A DNA stretch of 64,000 nucleotides from Temnothorax longispinosus (taxonomy: Eukaryota > Arthropoda > Insecta > Hymenoptera > Formicidae), in NCBI RefSeq assembly GCF_030848805.1, contig NC_092358.1:28687720-28751719 (forward strand), read 5' to 3'. The position numbers and the translations under genes are program-made. Shown piece after piece: positions 48,932 through 62,300 of this stretch; the stretch's first letter is position 1, and each line of letters opens with the position of its first letter. The notes below the pieces were generated by a model. It had not been told where the DNA came from. It ran no database searches and worked only from the letters and a program-made list of their open reading frames with translations.

Positions 48932-51900
48932 TAATACGAACATTTTTCTCCAAGAAATAAAATGTAATTAACATCTTAAGCGATATACATTTAAGATCTT
49001 TTTCATTTTTGCTCATTTTTAAAACTAAATATTAAAATAAATATACACGCGCTACCGTTTTGATCGTAGATATGTAAAAAGGACGAATTAAATGTATATA
49101 GATTCTTGTAAGTTAACATATGTGAAGGATTTAAACATGGAATAAACTTACGTTAGATGTAACGTATAAAATTTACAATTTCCAAGCACACGCTTGATAC
49201 TTTATCAAAATCGCAGCTTTATTAAATATGTTTTACTAGCGACACTCTCCTATCCCTCTAACTTACACGGTCCGCTGTTCGTGATCGGAACAACGTCTAT
49301 TGCTTCGAATCTAACGCTTCACTTCTCCTCCATAGAAAACGAATAAAGCAACAAATCTGAGATCCTTATAGTGTTAATTGTCGCTTCGTTGCATGGAACG
49401 CGCGTTAAAATGTAATGCAATATATATATACACATATATAAAAGACCTCGATAAAAAATAAAATATAATAATATCACTGCGCGTTTTATATATGACGACA
49501 AACGTTGTCGCGTTAGATGCGAATAACGAACGCGCACCCGTGGTGCAGCGAATTGCCATTATTTCTATAATAAGTGATTTAATAATTGTACTAAAGATAA
49601 TTGCGGTCGCTGTCGCATGTCGCGATGGCGACAATATCATCGATAGCGGACGATAGCGATAGCGTAAGTCAGAATACAATCGTAATAAAATAATATTAAT
49701 AATCATATAATCGTAATAGTAATAACAATAATAATCTAAATAACTAGCGACAACTATGATAGCGGTATTAATGTACACACGATAACAGGAAATAGAACAA
49801 TTCGGGCGGGACGCGTTGCGTGCGACATGCCGGGAAAATGCATACAAATATAATCGTGTCGATCAGAAATTTTTTCGGCATAATGCATCGGTGATGCATC
49901 CTCCTATACGTTACGAGAGAATGTGCGATTATGTCATCGGGAAATCCCGTCGACGACACATGGCTCGAACCGTTCGCTTGTCACCAATGTAACGTGCAAT
50001 ATCTAGGATGTTGCTGATCTCTCCCGAGGTTTCGCGGTATCCGCCTAATTGGTCCTAGATACGTGCACCAATTCCAACATGGCAAGACGAGAAAAACGGA
50101 AAAACGACATTAAGCGTCGGACGCCCGCGAAAACAATTGCACAATTGTGCGAAGAAACATTCGGACCGGGCTCGTCTTATATAAAGAGAGAGGCTCTTCC
50201 CCGTGAAACTACCACGTATTCTTCACGGTCTTAACGATAGCACACAACGAACTTCCAACAAGCGTACACGTATAAACGCAACTAATAAATAGTATAACTA
50301 TAAACGTAACAGCCTGGATACAGCGGCAACGCGTAACAACGATGGCAGTGACACTCGTCGCTCGTCCTTCGTTAGATTCTAGAAAAGGAGCGTTGACTAG
50401 GATTTGCTAACAATTTACCGAGGCTTCCTCTCTGTGCCCTTGGGCCGATTTTAAGTACTCGATGGCAAATCATGTGAAAAGAGATGCGTGGCGATATCTT
50501 TTTACAAAACACACGTGTCGCTATGAAAGAATAAACAGAACTAATTGTTAGAATCGCCTTTTTAACTCGTCAAAAATAATCTGTTTCTCTTTCGAATAAT
50601 GCAGAGCATTCCATTTATATTATTTAAACGCGTTTCGACAAGTCTTCTTTTTTACTTTTGCAAACACGCGCTTATCGCACGTCAGATTCATCCCTTCCAG
50701 AGCATTCCACCTTATATCTCAATGTCATAAAAAAGAATAAATTTTTGAACAAATTCGAACACAGTCAAAAATATATTTTGAGAGAGCAACGCACACATGT
50801 GCAAAAACGTTTATAAATTTTCTTGTGTTGGTTGAGCTATTATTCTCCTTAAATACTCAACGTTAAAAAGATCTATTTGACTTTTTTCACGCATAATTCG
50901 ATACAGGCAATGCGGTGTCTTAACAACGAATCGCGAAGTGGAGCTCAGATTTCGATAACAGCGTGCTTTCAGCGAAGGAAGAGTTTTCTTTTTACGTGGA
51001 AAAATTCCCGTTGTTCCGAACGACATTACACTTTGCACGCCGCATGATCGCGCAAATGTGTAATAAAACTATATTCGATTTACCCGATGAAACTAATCTA
51101 CCGGATTTCAATTACTTACTCGATATATAGGCACTGAACTAGGGAGATCTGCGCCGTGAAAAATAAATATACTAACAGCTATACCTGTGCTACCTATTTA
51201 ACAGAGGTAGTAGCAATGCAGTTGACACTCTCCTAGTTGTGACCGTCTTGCGTTTCGTACGATGAAAAGTGTCACCGGACATATGTATCTCGCAACTAGT
51301 TACGACGTTCATATCACATTAATCTCGATAATTTCCGTCGAATGATTCTCGCACGAGAATGAGGGATCTGCATGTAAAAATGCCGCTGTGCGTAAAAATA
51401 GTGCGTAGCTAGTTCTTTCAGGATCTCACAAGTGTATTCCTTTCACGTAATGCTTTCGCGACTTAATATTGATTCAAGAGGAACAATATAACACTATATC
51501 TACTTAGACTCACGAAACATCATCATTGCGACGATGGCAAGTTGACCGATTACTTATTAATTAATCTAACTAGTCTTCAATCACGTGGGAAAATTAATTT
51601 TTTTGCAGAGAGGATCTCCTGCCGAAATGGGCCACGGGCTTACAGGTGATCTCTGCTGATTTTATGGAAACAACATGCGGATTTATAAATCAACGGAAGC
51701 ACTCGCACCGCGCGGTCTTTCGCAAGATGACACACCTTCTCGCGGACTTATACGCGTGACATTCTTATTTACGACTTTCCCCCTCCTTCCCCCCGAGAAA
51801 TGCTGCGTGTAACGGTACGTATCGTGACGTACTTGCTCCGCCGCTATTTCCTTATCCTTAACCCTTATGAGAGAGAAAGAGAGAGACAAACGGATGTGTT

Positions 51901-52144
51901 TCTGTTTCTCTCATCGTGGTAATTAAAATTCAAAAAAATTCGATCGTAGCAATTAATAATTATCGACTTTTTGTAGCTGAAGAATTTTATCACTGACACT
52001 CAACTGCCACTTTATGGAAAAGAAGAAGTTGCTTGAGTATAAGAGCTAAAACAGGTATCTGAGAGATCTCGCTGCTATTTCGGCTGCCTGAGCGGTTCTT
52101 GGGGGAACCACGGCGCGCGTCCCCCGAGAATTCGTCGGCGATCA
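48932..52144. other. Intergenic DNA between the convergent fibulin and PLK genes
   Basis: AT-rich sequence without a supported coding region. Part is presumably the PLK 3' UTR (minus strand). A small plus-strand open frame at 50049-50234 is short, has no recognisable homology and no splice partners, and is not annotated. Confidence 0.5.
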
Positions 52145-55100
52145 TCAGGCGATCGTGTTGTTGTCCAGCTCGGCGAACTCGCGCGTCACCTTACAGACGT
52201 AGTAGAGACGCTCGTAGAGGTCCGGGGTGCAACCGAGGTCACGCAGGTCGTTCAGCCAATAAGAGGACGCGTGTCGGCCGGTGTCGATGTAAGTGATCAG
52301 GTAGCCCCTTCCTCCCGCAGACTCCTGCGACACCACCATCTTCGTGTGGTCCACGAAGAAGTTCACTTGCAGGAGCGGTACCGTTAGCTCCATCACGATG
52401 GCCTTGTCCGTACGCAGCCACCTTCTCATTCGCGGCACGCAAGAGTTTTTCGACTGTCTCGGCGGCGCGCGGTATTTTTTCAGCTCACCACCTACATGGC
52501 ACACATTAACGCGAGATTACGTTAACGTTTTTGCTCGTTAGTCTTGGGCCGCGCCGCTATAATAGCCTGATACAAGAAGTTATGCTACGTTCTCGTTGTG
52601 ATGTTTTGCACTTGGAAGACAAAAGTATTCGAGCTATATAACCGAGCCTCGCGTCTCTTCCGTTTAAAGAAATGATAGCTTTAGTATCATAATAAATTAT
52701 GATTACATATGAAAACAAAATATAATCAGACTCACCTTCTGTCAAGAAATCGTCCATATATTCGGTAAAATGACGAAGTAACTCGAGCTTTTTTTGCAGC
52801 GGCGCTGGCACGTCCCTCTCCCGGTGATATCGCGTCACCTCGTCGTCGGTCGTCATATATTCCACTCTTCTGTATTAATATTACAAATTTAATAAGAAAA
52901 TTTGCTGATCAAAATTATATGATCGATGCACGTTGATTTCTCTCGATATTTACCTTCTATCGTGAGTGTAGCTGATTTTCGTGTTGTCGTTGAAGAGAAC
53001 GCCAACCGACCTGTCGGAGAGTTGGAAGCCTAGCCCATACTTGTTCGAATAATCGATCCACTTGGTGACGAAGAGCGGTACGATGTCCTCTACGGTCGGT
53101 GGATTGCACGCGTTATTCCGCTTCATCTCCGGCACGCACGCCTCTAATGCGCGATGCATTTGCACGCTTTGCGCCACGAAGCCGGACTTTTTGTGATCCG
53201 GGCAAAGCACGCTGCTGAGTCGTTGCCGGAATCGCGGCAGTTTGGGCAATTTCCTGACGAGCCAGCTGGAGACCTTGGATTCCTTCTGCAGACTCTTGTG
53301 CGAGCGGTTCAGCACTTGCTGCGACTGCTGTTGCGTCTGCTGAGTCTGAATCGGCTGTTGCTGGTAGCGCAACGACGCGTCGGGGTAAACGAGGCTCTGC
53401 TGCCATATCTGAAATTTCATGGGTTTCGTAAAAACCTGCCAATCAAACTTGTCAAAAATCTTCCAGAATCATCGAGTCGCTCACCTGTGCCTTAACTTCC
53501 GCATTCCTGGCGACTGTGGACACCGAGGACGGCGATGAGGGTGGCTCGATGATCGATGCCGGTGGCATTTGGTAGCAGCAAGTGTGGGGTAAAGACGCAG
53601 GCACGTATTCCTTGGTGAGATAGGCATGTTCTTTTACCCTCTCCAAGCTCGGGCGTAGCTCGGGATTGGATTGCAACAGCCATCTGATCAAGTCTTGACC
53701 GCTTTTACTCGCGATACTGTCGTCGACCTCGCGATAATGATTATTGCAGATCCTGGCGTAAGTCTCCTTGAGCGTAGCCGTGTCGAAGGGTGGTTGCCCT
53801 ACCAGCAGGGCGTACAATATGCAGCCCAGCGCCCAAACATCCGCCTCGTAACTGTACGCTTGCTTGTACAGAACTTCCGGAGCGATGTAGTTTGGTGTGC
53901 CGCATATCGTCCTGTAGATACAAATTAACTACATGCTATAACGTTTTGTTGACGTTGCTAGTTGCTTGTGTTTAGACGAGCGCGTCCCTCAGGCCCTAAC
54001 AATCGTCTCGCTGGAGCGCCGGAAAAGGGATCTCCGGTGTTTGTATGTTTTCGAGGAGAATAGCTAGGGCGTCGTTACAAAGATAACAAAAAGGGATTGT
54101 GAGATTTCATCCACATCCAATTATTTATGTCTTCAACTCGATCATTTCACGTTGTATTTCTTGCTTTTTACAAACTTTGTGGTAATTTATATTTACAAAT
54201 TAAACAAGTAAAATTCTTCATGTGAAGGAGGAACATGTTTATTATGTCACAAACTATATATTGGATCTTACGACTTACACTCGTCTGCGCTGGCCATCGG
54301 GCCTCGTCGCCAGCCCGAAGTCACCGATCTTGACGATCATCCGGTCCGATAGGAACATGTTACCCGGCTTCAGGTCCCGGTGAACAACTTTCTGCGAGTG
54401 GATATACGCGACGCCGGTCACCATTTGCTTCATGTAGTAACGCGCTTCCGGTTCCGTGACTTTGCCACGGTACTTCAGCACGTGCATCAAGCTCTAGCGG
54501 AGAAGAAGAAGAGATGGTATTTTTTTTTATATCCGGGCAGCTTACTACTTTGCGCATTCAGTGACGTGCAGAAAGTCGCCTGACGGAAGAATATCACGTA
54601 GCGATACAAGAATAAAACGTAGCGAGAGCTATTATATGGTTTTTTATTTGCTTCACGCTCTTTATTTATATTTTTACATTTTCTTTGTGTGTCGATCTTT
54701 ATAATCTTTGCAGATGATACAATGAACTGACATAAACGTAAAATTACGAAACTCGTAGTAAAGTAACTATATATATTGAAGGAGATTGTGTACGTAAGTA
54801 ACTATATATATTGAAGGAGATTGTGTAATGGCTACCTATAGTTCCTTTAAAAAGAGAGCAAATAATCGGAAAGAAAGCGTTTCCTGTCAGGAAGGTAGTC
54901 TAGTCATCTCAAATGCATGGAATACACGTGTATCTTTTGAAGGTTGATGGGCCGTTTTATGTTGTTCCGTAGGATACGTGCATGTTACTTCATTTTGAAG
55001 GAATTGTCTTATCTGCGATCCGATGGAAACACACAGTTTCGAGAAAGCGCGTCTATATTTTTCTTGCCACTCACGATAAACTCGCTAACTTGTGGCCGAC

Positions 55101-56302
55101 GTTAAGTCTTTAAAACGCATACTTTCGGCGAAATGAGATGACTTTACGAGGCTATTTTACGCAAACGCGACAAGGAAACGTCAAAAAATTTTTCCCGTTA
55201 AACATTTACGAGAAGTGAAATATTTTTTTTTACGAGTTTCTCGAAACTGTGAGTTGCTTTCAACGCGTCTCTTTATTACGCGCTTTCGCTACAGATTAAC
55301 GTTTAAGATTTAACGTTTTTAAGGAATTTGTGATAGAGATTTTTTGATCATTTAAGTCGCTAATCAAGCAATCCTTTCGTGATCGAGCAGCGGACGGAGA
55401 TAAGACTCGCGTTTGCGAAGGCGATTGAGCGGGAGAGCGAGGATAATCAAACGATTAGTGGATGCTTCGTCGCATCCTATAACGGTACAAACAGGTCGGC
55501 AGATCAACCATGAAGAGTGCAAGTGCCGCTCTCTTTCCGGCGAGATGGAAATACGCGGCCGATTGCTGATCGCGGGCCGTTCGTAGACAGATACGATGGA
55601 TCCATAATTGTTTCTCGGGCAAGGCGTGCAGAATGACTTCGACACGTCGATTTAAGTCGCGCGCAGGTGTTGCCCGGCGGAATAGAGATAGGCTGGAACT
55701 TGGAAAACGACTTTACGACGGGAATGACGGACAAAGATGTTAAAGACGCGCAAGCACAGAACGAGGGATAAAATGAGAGAACAGCCGCTCTTTATCGCTG
55801 CTCCAGCTGTCAATATCTGTCGACGGTTTTTAAATAATTTACGAGACAACGGCCGATGCTCGGCCGTCTCGAGTTTTCATCGGTATATGCACGCTGGTCA
55901 TAAATGTGGAAAGGTAGGGTTGCGAAATTTTTCTCGCGAATGTGCAGAACGCGTGGTAGGGAACAATAAACTGGTAAGGCAAGTAGGAGACACACGATAC
56001 CTTTCGTGGGCAGGCCTCTAGGAGCATGTACACGTTGAGATTGTCCTCGAAGTAGTGATGCATCTGGACGACGTTCACGTGATTCAGCTCTTTGTGGATC
56101 ATGATCTCACGCGCGATCTGCGAATGGCGTAAACGCGCGTTATTCAGCGAAACAAATATGGATGCGCGCGTTTTTCGCCAAACGAGCGTATACGCACCTT
56201 CTGCATATGGATTCTCTGCATCCGATTCTTCGGGATGATCTTGCACGCGTACTGATTTCCGTTGCTAACATCAGTCATTAGGTAGACCCTCGCAAAACCA
56301 CC
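52145..56302 (-). CDS. Polo-like kinase, PLK2/3 type (5' exon missing)
   Basis: This is a Ser/Thr kinase with polo boxes that bind phosphorylated targets; PLK2/3 act in stress response, centriole duplication and synapses. Seven exons join in phase: 56198-56302, 56001-56117, 54279-54493, 53485-53911, 52954-53408, 52736-52869 and 52145-52491 (599 residues). The first begins inside the glycine loop (GGFARVY), so N-terminal exon(s) lie upstream. Visible are the ATP lysine (YACKIIP), [16 protein letters not shown], the T-loop [15 protein letters not shown], and [17 protein letters not shown]. Polo box 1 has [18 protein letters not shown] and [13 protein letters not shown]. Polo box 2 has [11 protein letters not shown] and [13 protein letters not shown]. 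The polo-box wording and C-lobe resemble PLK2/3 more than PLK1/Polo. The linker is Gln-rich and basic. Polo itself cannot be fully excluded without a tree. Confidence 0.88.
54761..54827. repeat. Tandem duplication of 32 bp in a PLK intron
   Basis: A 32-base unit starting AAGTAACTATATATATTGAA occurs at 54761-54792 and again identically at 54796-54827, separated by CGT. It lies in the intron before the catalytic-loop exon and is probably recent, neutral slippage. Confidence 0.9.
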
Positions 56303-59300
56303 CTAAAAAAAAAAAAAAAAATAAACTGTTGATAAATAATGGCGTTAAAAGGGGACCAGTTATATTCTCGCGATGAGCACACGACTCTCGAAAAAATTGC
56401 GCAAGCGACACAACGTGATTCATCTCCCGCGGAAAAGCACAAGAACCGCGTTCTTCTTCCGCGCCGAGTCCTAGAAATCTCAAACTAGATCCCAGGAATT
56501 TCTCCTCGATCATCCGTCAATGGTTTCAGTGAAAGGATCTCTCCGCGGCCGCTTTCGGTCTTAAAGTAATCTTCTGAAATTATCGTTTATTGCCTGCGCG
56601 CAGTCGAAGGAATGGAAGAAGAAAGTGAAGGGAATTTCTTTTTACGGGACGCCATTCTTCGCGGCTTTTGACAATTATGGGAGTCTTCCAAACAGCATGG
56701 CGCGAATGTAACACGGATCGCAAACGTATCGCGATAATCCGGGAGAGACGTATCGTATCGTCTGCCAAATGATGATGTTTTCAATCTTACAACGCTTTAA
56801 GTATGAGATTTATCGTTGCAAATCGATATGGGTGCGTTCACCCTATCCCCTCTTCGCTCCCTATTAAGATCCTCCCCCAAACAATGCGCCCACGAAAGAA
56901 TCGTAAATTCTTTATCAAAATAGCTCGTCACTGGCGCGAGAACAACCGAGAAATACCGTCTCGCGATCGCGGTGGGCCCATTGCCAGAATAATTTGCGCG
57001 AAAATATCCCAAACGAGTTACGAGACGTCGCGCGTAACGCGTCGCGACGACAGTGTCACGCAATTGGAATTATCTCGCATTCGTATTCCCGTATTTATTC
57101 TTCAAATGTTGGCCCCATATACGCCGCACGCGATCTTTGTATATTCAGGCAAGACCCGGGATAAAAATGGAGCAGAGCTAAACGCGTGGCCTAGATGAGC
57201 CGGCCGAGACGTCGAGACGAGCGCTTTTCGTGTCGGCCGACGTGACCCAGGCAGGCACTGCTCGTTCCCTCGTCCTTGCCATATTTCGGCGATAATCCAC
57301 CGCGTGTATATGTGTATATCCGGTGCGGAACGAGCATATACGGCACGCCGGGAGACGGGAGTTTGCCCCTCCGTACGCATACGATAAACGAAGCGGTTCG
57401 TTTATCTTTAAATACCACCGGCGACGACTAAAAATATATCCCCGCACGCGTGCACGCGCTTTGTGCACGCGTGGTTAAATGGACCGTTGACAAAAGCTCC
57501 TCGAGCCTTGTCCCCGTTTTGCGCGTTTCGCTCCTCGGGATCGGGACTGCGCGTACGCATCTCGTCGGAATTAGCGCAGCTCGGCGTAGCGCGGGGAGAA
57601 CTATTTCCAATCATTATTTGCATATTCTTTTCTCGGTAAAGAGTAATCGAGTCTTTCTTCGCGACCTTCTTTACATTGCAATGCTGGAGAACCGTTCGAT
57701 TCTGACGAAGAGACACCCGCGATTTACACGATCCTCCCTCTTCCTCCCTTCTGTTAGACATTCAGAGCGTTCACGAAATGAAATAATTAATTGACAATAG
57801 AGAATATGATTCGGCGGAGAGGGGGAGTCGATTAATATGCATACGTCATTTTCTCGATACGCTGGGAATCTGGGGTTCGCTTCGCGTGAGCGGCACGTCG
57901 CCGTCGCCGCGGCCGTCACGCGAAAGACAGCGATCCGTTAACTTTGCTTGATTTCCTTGGCGGTCAGCTTGTCAAGAGCCCCGACCATCACGTCGCATCT
58001 CGCGCGTTTGTTTAGCGTGTCTCGCTGGTCGTCTCGGGGACGCCGAAACGAGCCCTCGGGCCCTTCTCGGACGCTCCTCGCGACCGCGACGTCCCGCGAG
58101 CTCCGTGAGCGCGACGGAGAAAACGAGCGAGCGCCGCACCGACCGGTTTTCGCGCGGCATGCAGTGCGTCATCGATTCGATTCCAGAGAAATAATCCCAT
58201 TCACGCGCCATTCACTCCTCGCAATCGTCGTAGCATAATGGCATTGCGCTCGCGCGATTTCAAACGTGCGCTCAGCAGACCTCACCGACCGGCGCGGCGT
58301 CCGTCGCGGAATTTCCCGTCCGAGACGCGAAGCGATCGAGAGGAGCGCGAGGCGGCCGAGGTACCTCGACGATAAACGCTCGCGGCTACGCGAATCGCTT
58401 TGTTCGCGTGGACAGTCGATTTCTCGTCGCACGAAAGTCGACGGAAAAAATCGGGACTTTCCTCGCCAATTGGAACGCGAACAAAGGGGAGAATGAATTG
58501 ATTTATCTAGGATGAGAAACGAGCGCTCGCGCCGCATTAGTCACTCGTGTCCGCTCGTAAACGGTGCGTCTAAATTTGGAAAAGCACACACACGTCCCTT
58601 TTCTTTTCCCAAATGTTCTTAACGAGGCCCTGACCTTTCGTTAATCTTTCCGGCTTGCTTATCAGCCGTAACGGTGACGGGCGTCTCCTGCCTCGACGAT
58701 CGATGCGCTTCATCATTCTTCCAAGCCGAGAATATGCGCGACGTCAGTCACATCCGGCAACGATAATCGTTTTACCATCGCAAAGCGATTGCTAAGCCAC
58801 GATGTTGCACAGCGAGCTGTTCTATTCCGATAGGCTAAAATATTTCCCCGACGAAACGGAGTTTTAGTAGACCAGGAAGAAAGGGGAGGGGTTGATTTTT
58901 TGGGTTCAAATTAAGCACGTGCACATGAAACCGCCTCGACGAGTTTTCAGCACGCCCACATTGCTCGATTAGCACTAATTCGACGTGGCAATTCGCGACG
59001 ATAACAGCTCCCTTAACCCCAGTTAGAGCCAAGTAACACCAAGACGCGCTTTCGAAGTTACGTCAGAAGCATTTTAATGCTAGAAAATGTAATAGTCAAT
59101 TCGAGAACCGCGCATGATATGTTCCTTCCGCTACTTTGCGTAACGAGGGCAAGTTTCTAAAACGGAGACTCGTCTTGAGTTTTTCGTACCTGATGCACAT
59201 TATACAACATAGACACGTCATCAAGAATAATTAAATTTTAATTGCAGCCATATGCAGTGTTTTAGACTCGTCCTCCCTTTTAAATGTCTTGTGATACTTA

Positions 59301-62300
59301 ATTATAAATACTGTTATCTCATAGTGAAATGTTATATTTGTCTGATTTAATGTAAAAAGTCATTATACTTTATATTAAATTAAACAGAAAAAAACTTTCA
59401 CGCGTATTCACTATAACGACAAGTAATGGTGAAATAAAGACTAATGCATTATGCATTAGGAACGCTAAAGCGTATCGATCAAACAAGATTTAACCACATA
59501 ACAATCACCCGGAATAATATTTGCAAATCAAATCGTTTCTAATGGGCAGCGAGAATAAGCAAAGATAGAAAAGTTACCTACGTCTTATCGGAGAGTTGAA
59601 CGCTTGAATAAAATATATTATATTTATATCTTTGTTCGAAAAAAGTGGGTTACTCGGATTATCGACTAAATAGCAAGCTGGTGGAATGCGGGGGAAGGAG
59701 GAAGAGTACGTAAAACGATCAACCTTTCAGCATTTAACACGGGTCTTTGGAAAATGCACGTGCATAGAAAGGTAGAGAAAACTAGAACGGAGAAAAACCG
59801 TTTTGCACCACCTGCGAGATCCCGATGCTTTGTGAGGAGTAATCATTGTTCGGCGTATGTAGACAGAAAAGTCTACCTGCGACCCACAGAGGTTTCCCGA
59901 GGCACACGTGGACGATGGGGTCTGTGTGTGCATTCTATAAATTCTCTCGCTAAATCGAGAACCCTGAAGAAGCTCTCTCGCCGGGGTACTCCGTATTGAC
60001 CGTCGTAAATTTCAAAAGCCAAAGGTCGGGAAAATAAAGCGCGACGAGGTAGCCTTAGATCCCAGCTGATCCCTCGGGTTTCGTCACCTTTTTCATCCGC
60101 TACGCGAAATTCAAACAATTCGTATAAACAGCCATTCATATATGTATTTATACGTAGATCGTGGATAAACTAAAGTCCGTAAAAGGAAAAGTATAACGTG
60201 TCGTGCGCGCGATAATGATAATCCCGATATCGTTGCTGGCCATGTGTTTTTCGCGCGACTTACGATTAGTGACCGCTAGTTGCATAAAGAATTCGCGTGA
60301 AAAACCGATAAACTCGCTCGCGAGTAAAATTGATTTAGTTCTCGCGGACGCCACGGAAAGATCATCAAACGCACCCGCCGTTGCAGGAAACTTGTGTATC
60401 TTCTTGGAAACACTCTGTTTATGTCTTTTAGCAGTGGGTGGTAACGCGTGTAGTAAGATATCACGGCCTGCTCTTAATTGCCGCGGCCAGATATTTGTAT
60501 CAGTTACCGCGTTTCGCAATGCGTTCGGACGTTTTCTTCTCGAGGATGATTACTCGCAAATGACACGCCCTGTTTAAAAGGCCGCCCTTTGCCGCTTTAT
60601 CGGCTGCTTTCTTTCTCTGCGTGCGTCGCGTAAAGTAACGCTTAGATTGGAGAGAAATTAAACGCGATTTCGTGCACCAACGTCGTCCACTTTGGAGCTG
60701 AGCTGTTGAAGCGATTCGCATTACGATGACGCCTCTCTTATGTCCTCGCGAGTGGAATTAGCCACGTACTTAAGCTGCGCACGTAAGTGCAACAGATATG
60801 CAGCGCGATATAAATAAAGGGTAGGAAATGCGCGCGAGATTGGTTTATCGATAGACATTTTTATCGCAAAGCATAGTCTATGTGCATATATGTATATGTA
60901 TATGGGCGTATACAAATATATACATATATATGTTCTTCGCATTTTTCCAATCAACTTGTTTTGATATAATATCGCGCGATAAAGCGCGAAAGAATTTACT
61001 ATTACGCAAGGAACTACAGCTAAAATTTATGTTTATCATGGGAGCGAAAGTTTAATATGACTATAATACGACAGACTTTATTTCCGGTCAATAGTGAAAC
61101 GTGCTGTTTTTGCCGTTAGATCCCGGAATACGTGGTAGCCGATGATGAAATCGCGTGGATAATCGTGTGTTATACTTTGTACCAGCGAACGATCTCGCGA
61201 AGCTAAAAAAGCGAGACGATCCAGAATGAGAAGACGGAGAGACGGAGAGACGGAGAGAAAGAGACGGGAGAGGAAGAGGCCCATCCGTTGAGCTCATCCT
61301 CGCGGTTGCACCGACACGCAACCACGAGCCAATCAGTGAAAGGCAGAGATGAGATGTCATTGACTTGTGTGTATGTGCGCGAAGGGCGCACGTTGCGTGC
61401 CTATTAGAAAGACGCGTAATGCGTGTGCTTTGGAAGCCAAACGCGTAGATAAGCGACGGTGCCCCGCGCGCGCACTGTAATATTCGTCACGACGCTCGCG
61501 CTCGTGGAAAAACTGTAGCTTCGCGCGGCCCTTCTGCCTTCTGTCGCATTCTTCACGGTTCAAGAATTTCGCGAGGCGAATAGAATCGTCACTCGTTACT
61601 TCTCACGATCCGCACTGGAACGGAACGATCGTCTCCGCGACAGAAGTAAGTTATACGCTTCAAGCATCGGCGAACTTTTATCGCTGCGGCCGGACGGAAA
61701 GGCTTGAGGCTTCGATAAATCTGACCGCGGTTGAATGCAACGTTGAAACGTACTCCTCTCTCTCTCTCGTATAAAGGATATTTGAAAGACCGAAAATCCG
61801 ATCCTCGGCCCTCGCTTTCCACCGTCTTGCTCCGAGGAGAGTTAATAAATACCGGGGTTGTAAGAGATCTTCCCGACACGATGTCCGTTGCTATCGCGCG
61901 GCTAGAATCAAAACCGGACGCGTAAGTTCTTCATCGCTCGCGGGCTAACATTGTTCATGAGAAACGAGAGACAACGCGCAGATGAGCCTACGAGATGAGC
62001 GTACGGGAGAGGAAGGACATAGATGAGAGAAGTATCCGTGGCGTAAGTAGCGGCGGTATAGATAAGCTCCCGCGTGTGTTAGCTCTGATCGTCTCTAAAC
62101 TGCAGGGCGAAGAAAGGTGGTAATGGTAACCGGTCGTGAATGATCGTGGCAACGACGTTGCACAATAAAAAGCGTTCGCACCTTCAACACGTTGTTCGAA
62201 AGAAATCGCTCGTACGACTCGCTCGTCCGCGTAAACGCCCATCCGATGTATTTGATCAACGGCGGCTAATGGACCATTACTAGCGCTTCAATGTTGACGC

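Noticed and set aside
60203..60577. 124-codon plus-strand frame starting with a hydrophobic segment
   Set aside because: The hydrophobic start resembles a signal peptide, but there is no domain, no supporting splice signal, and a similar-length frame lies opposite.
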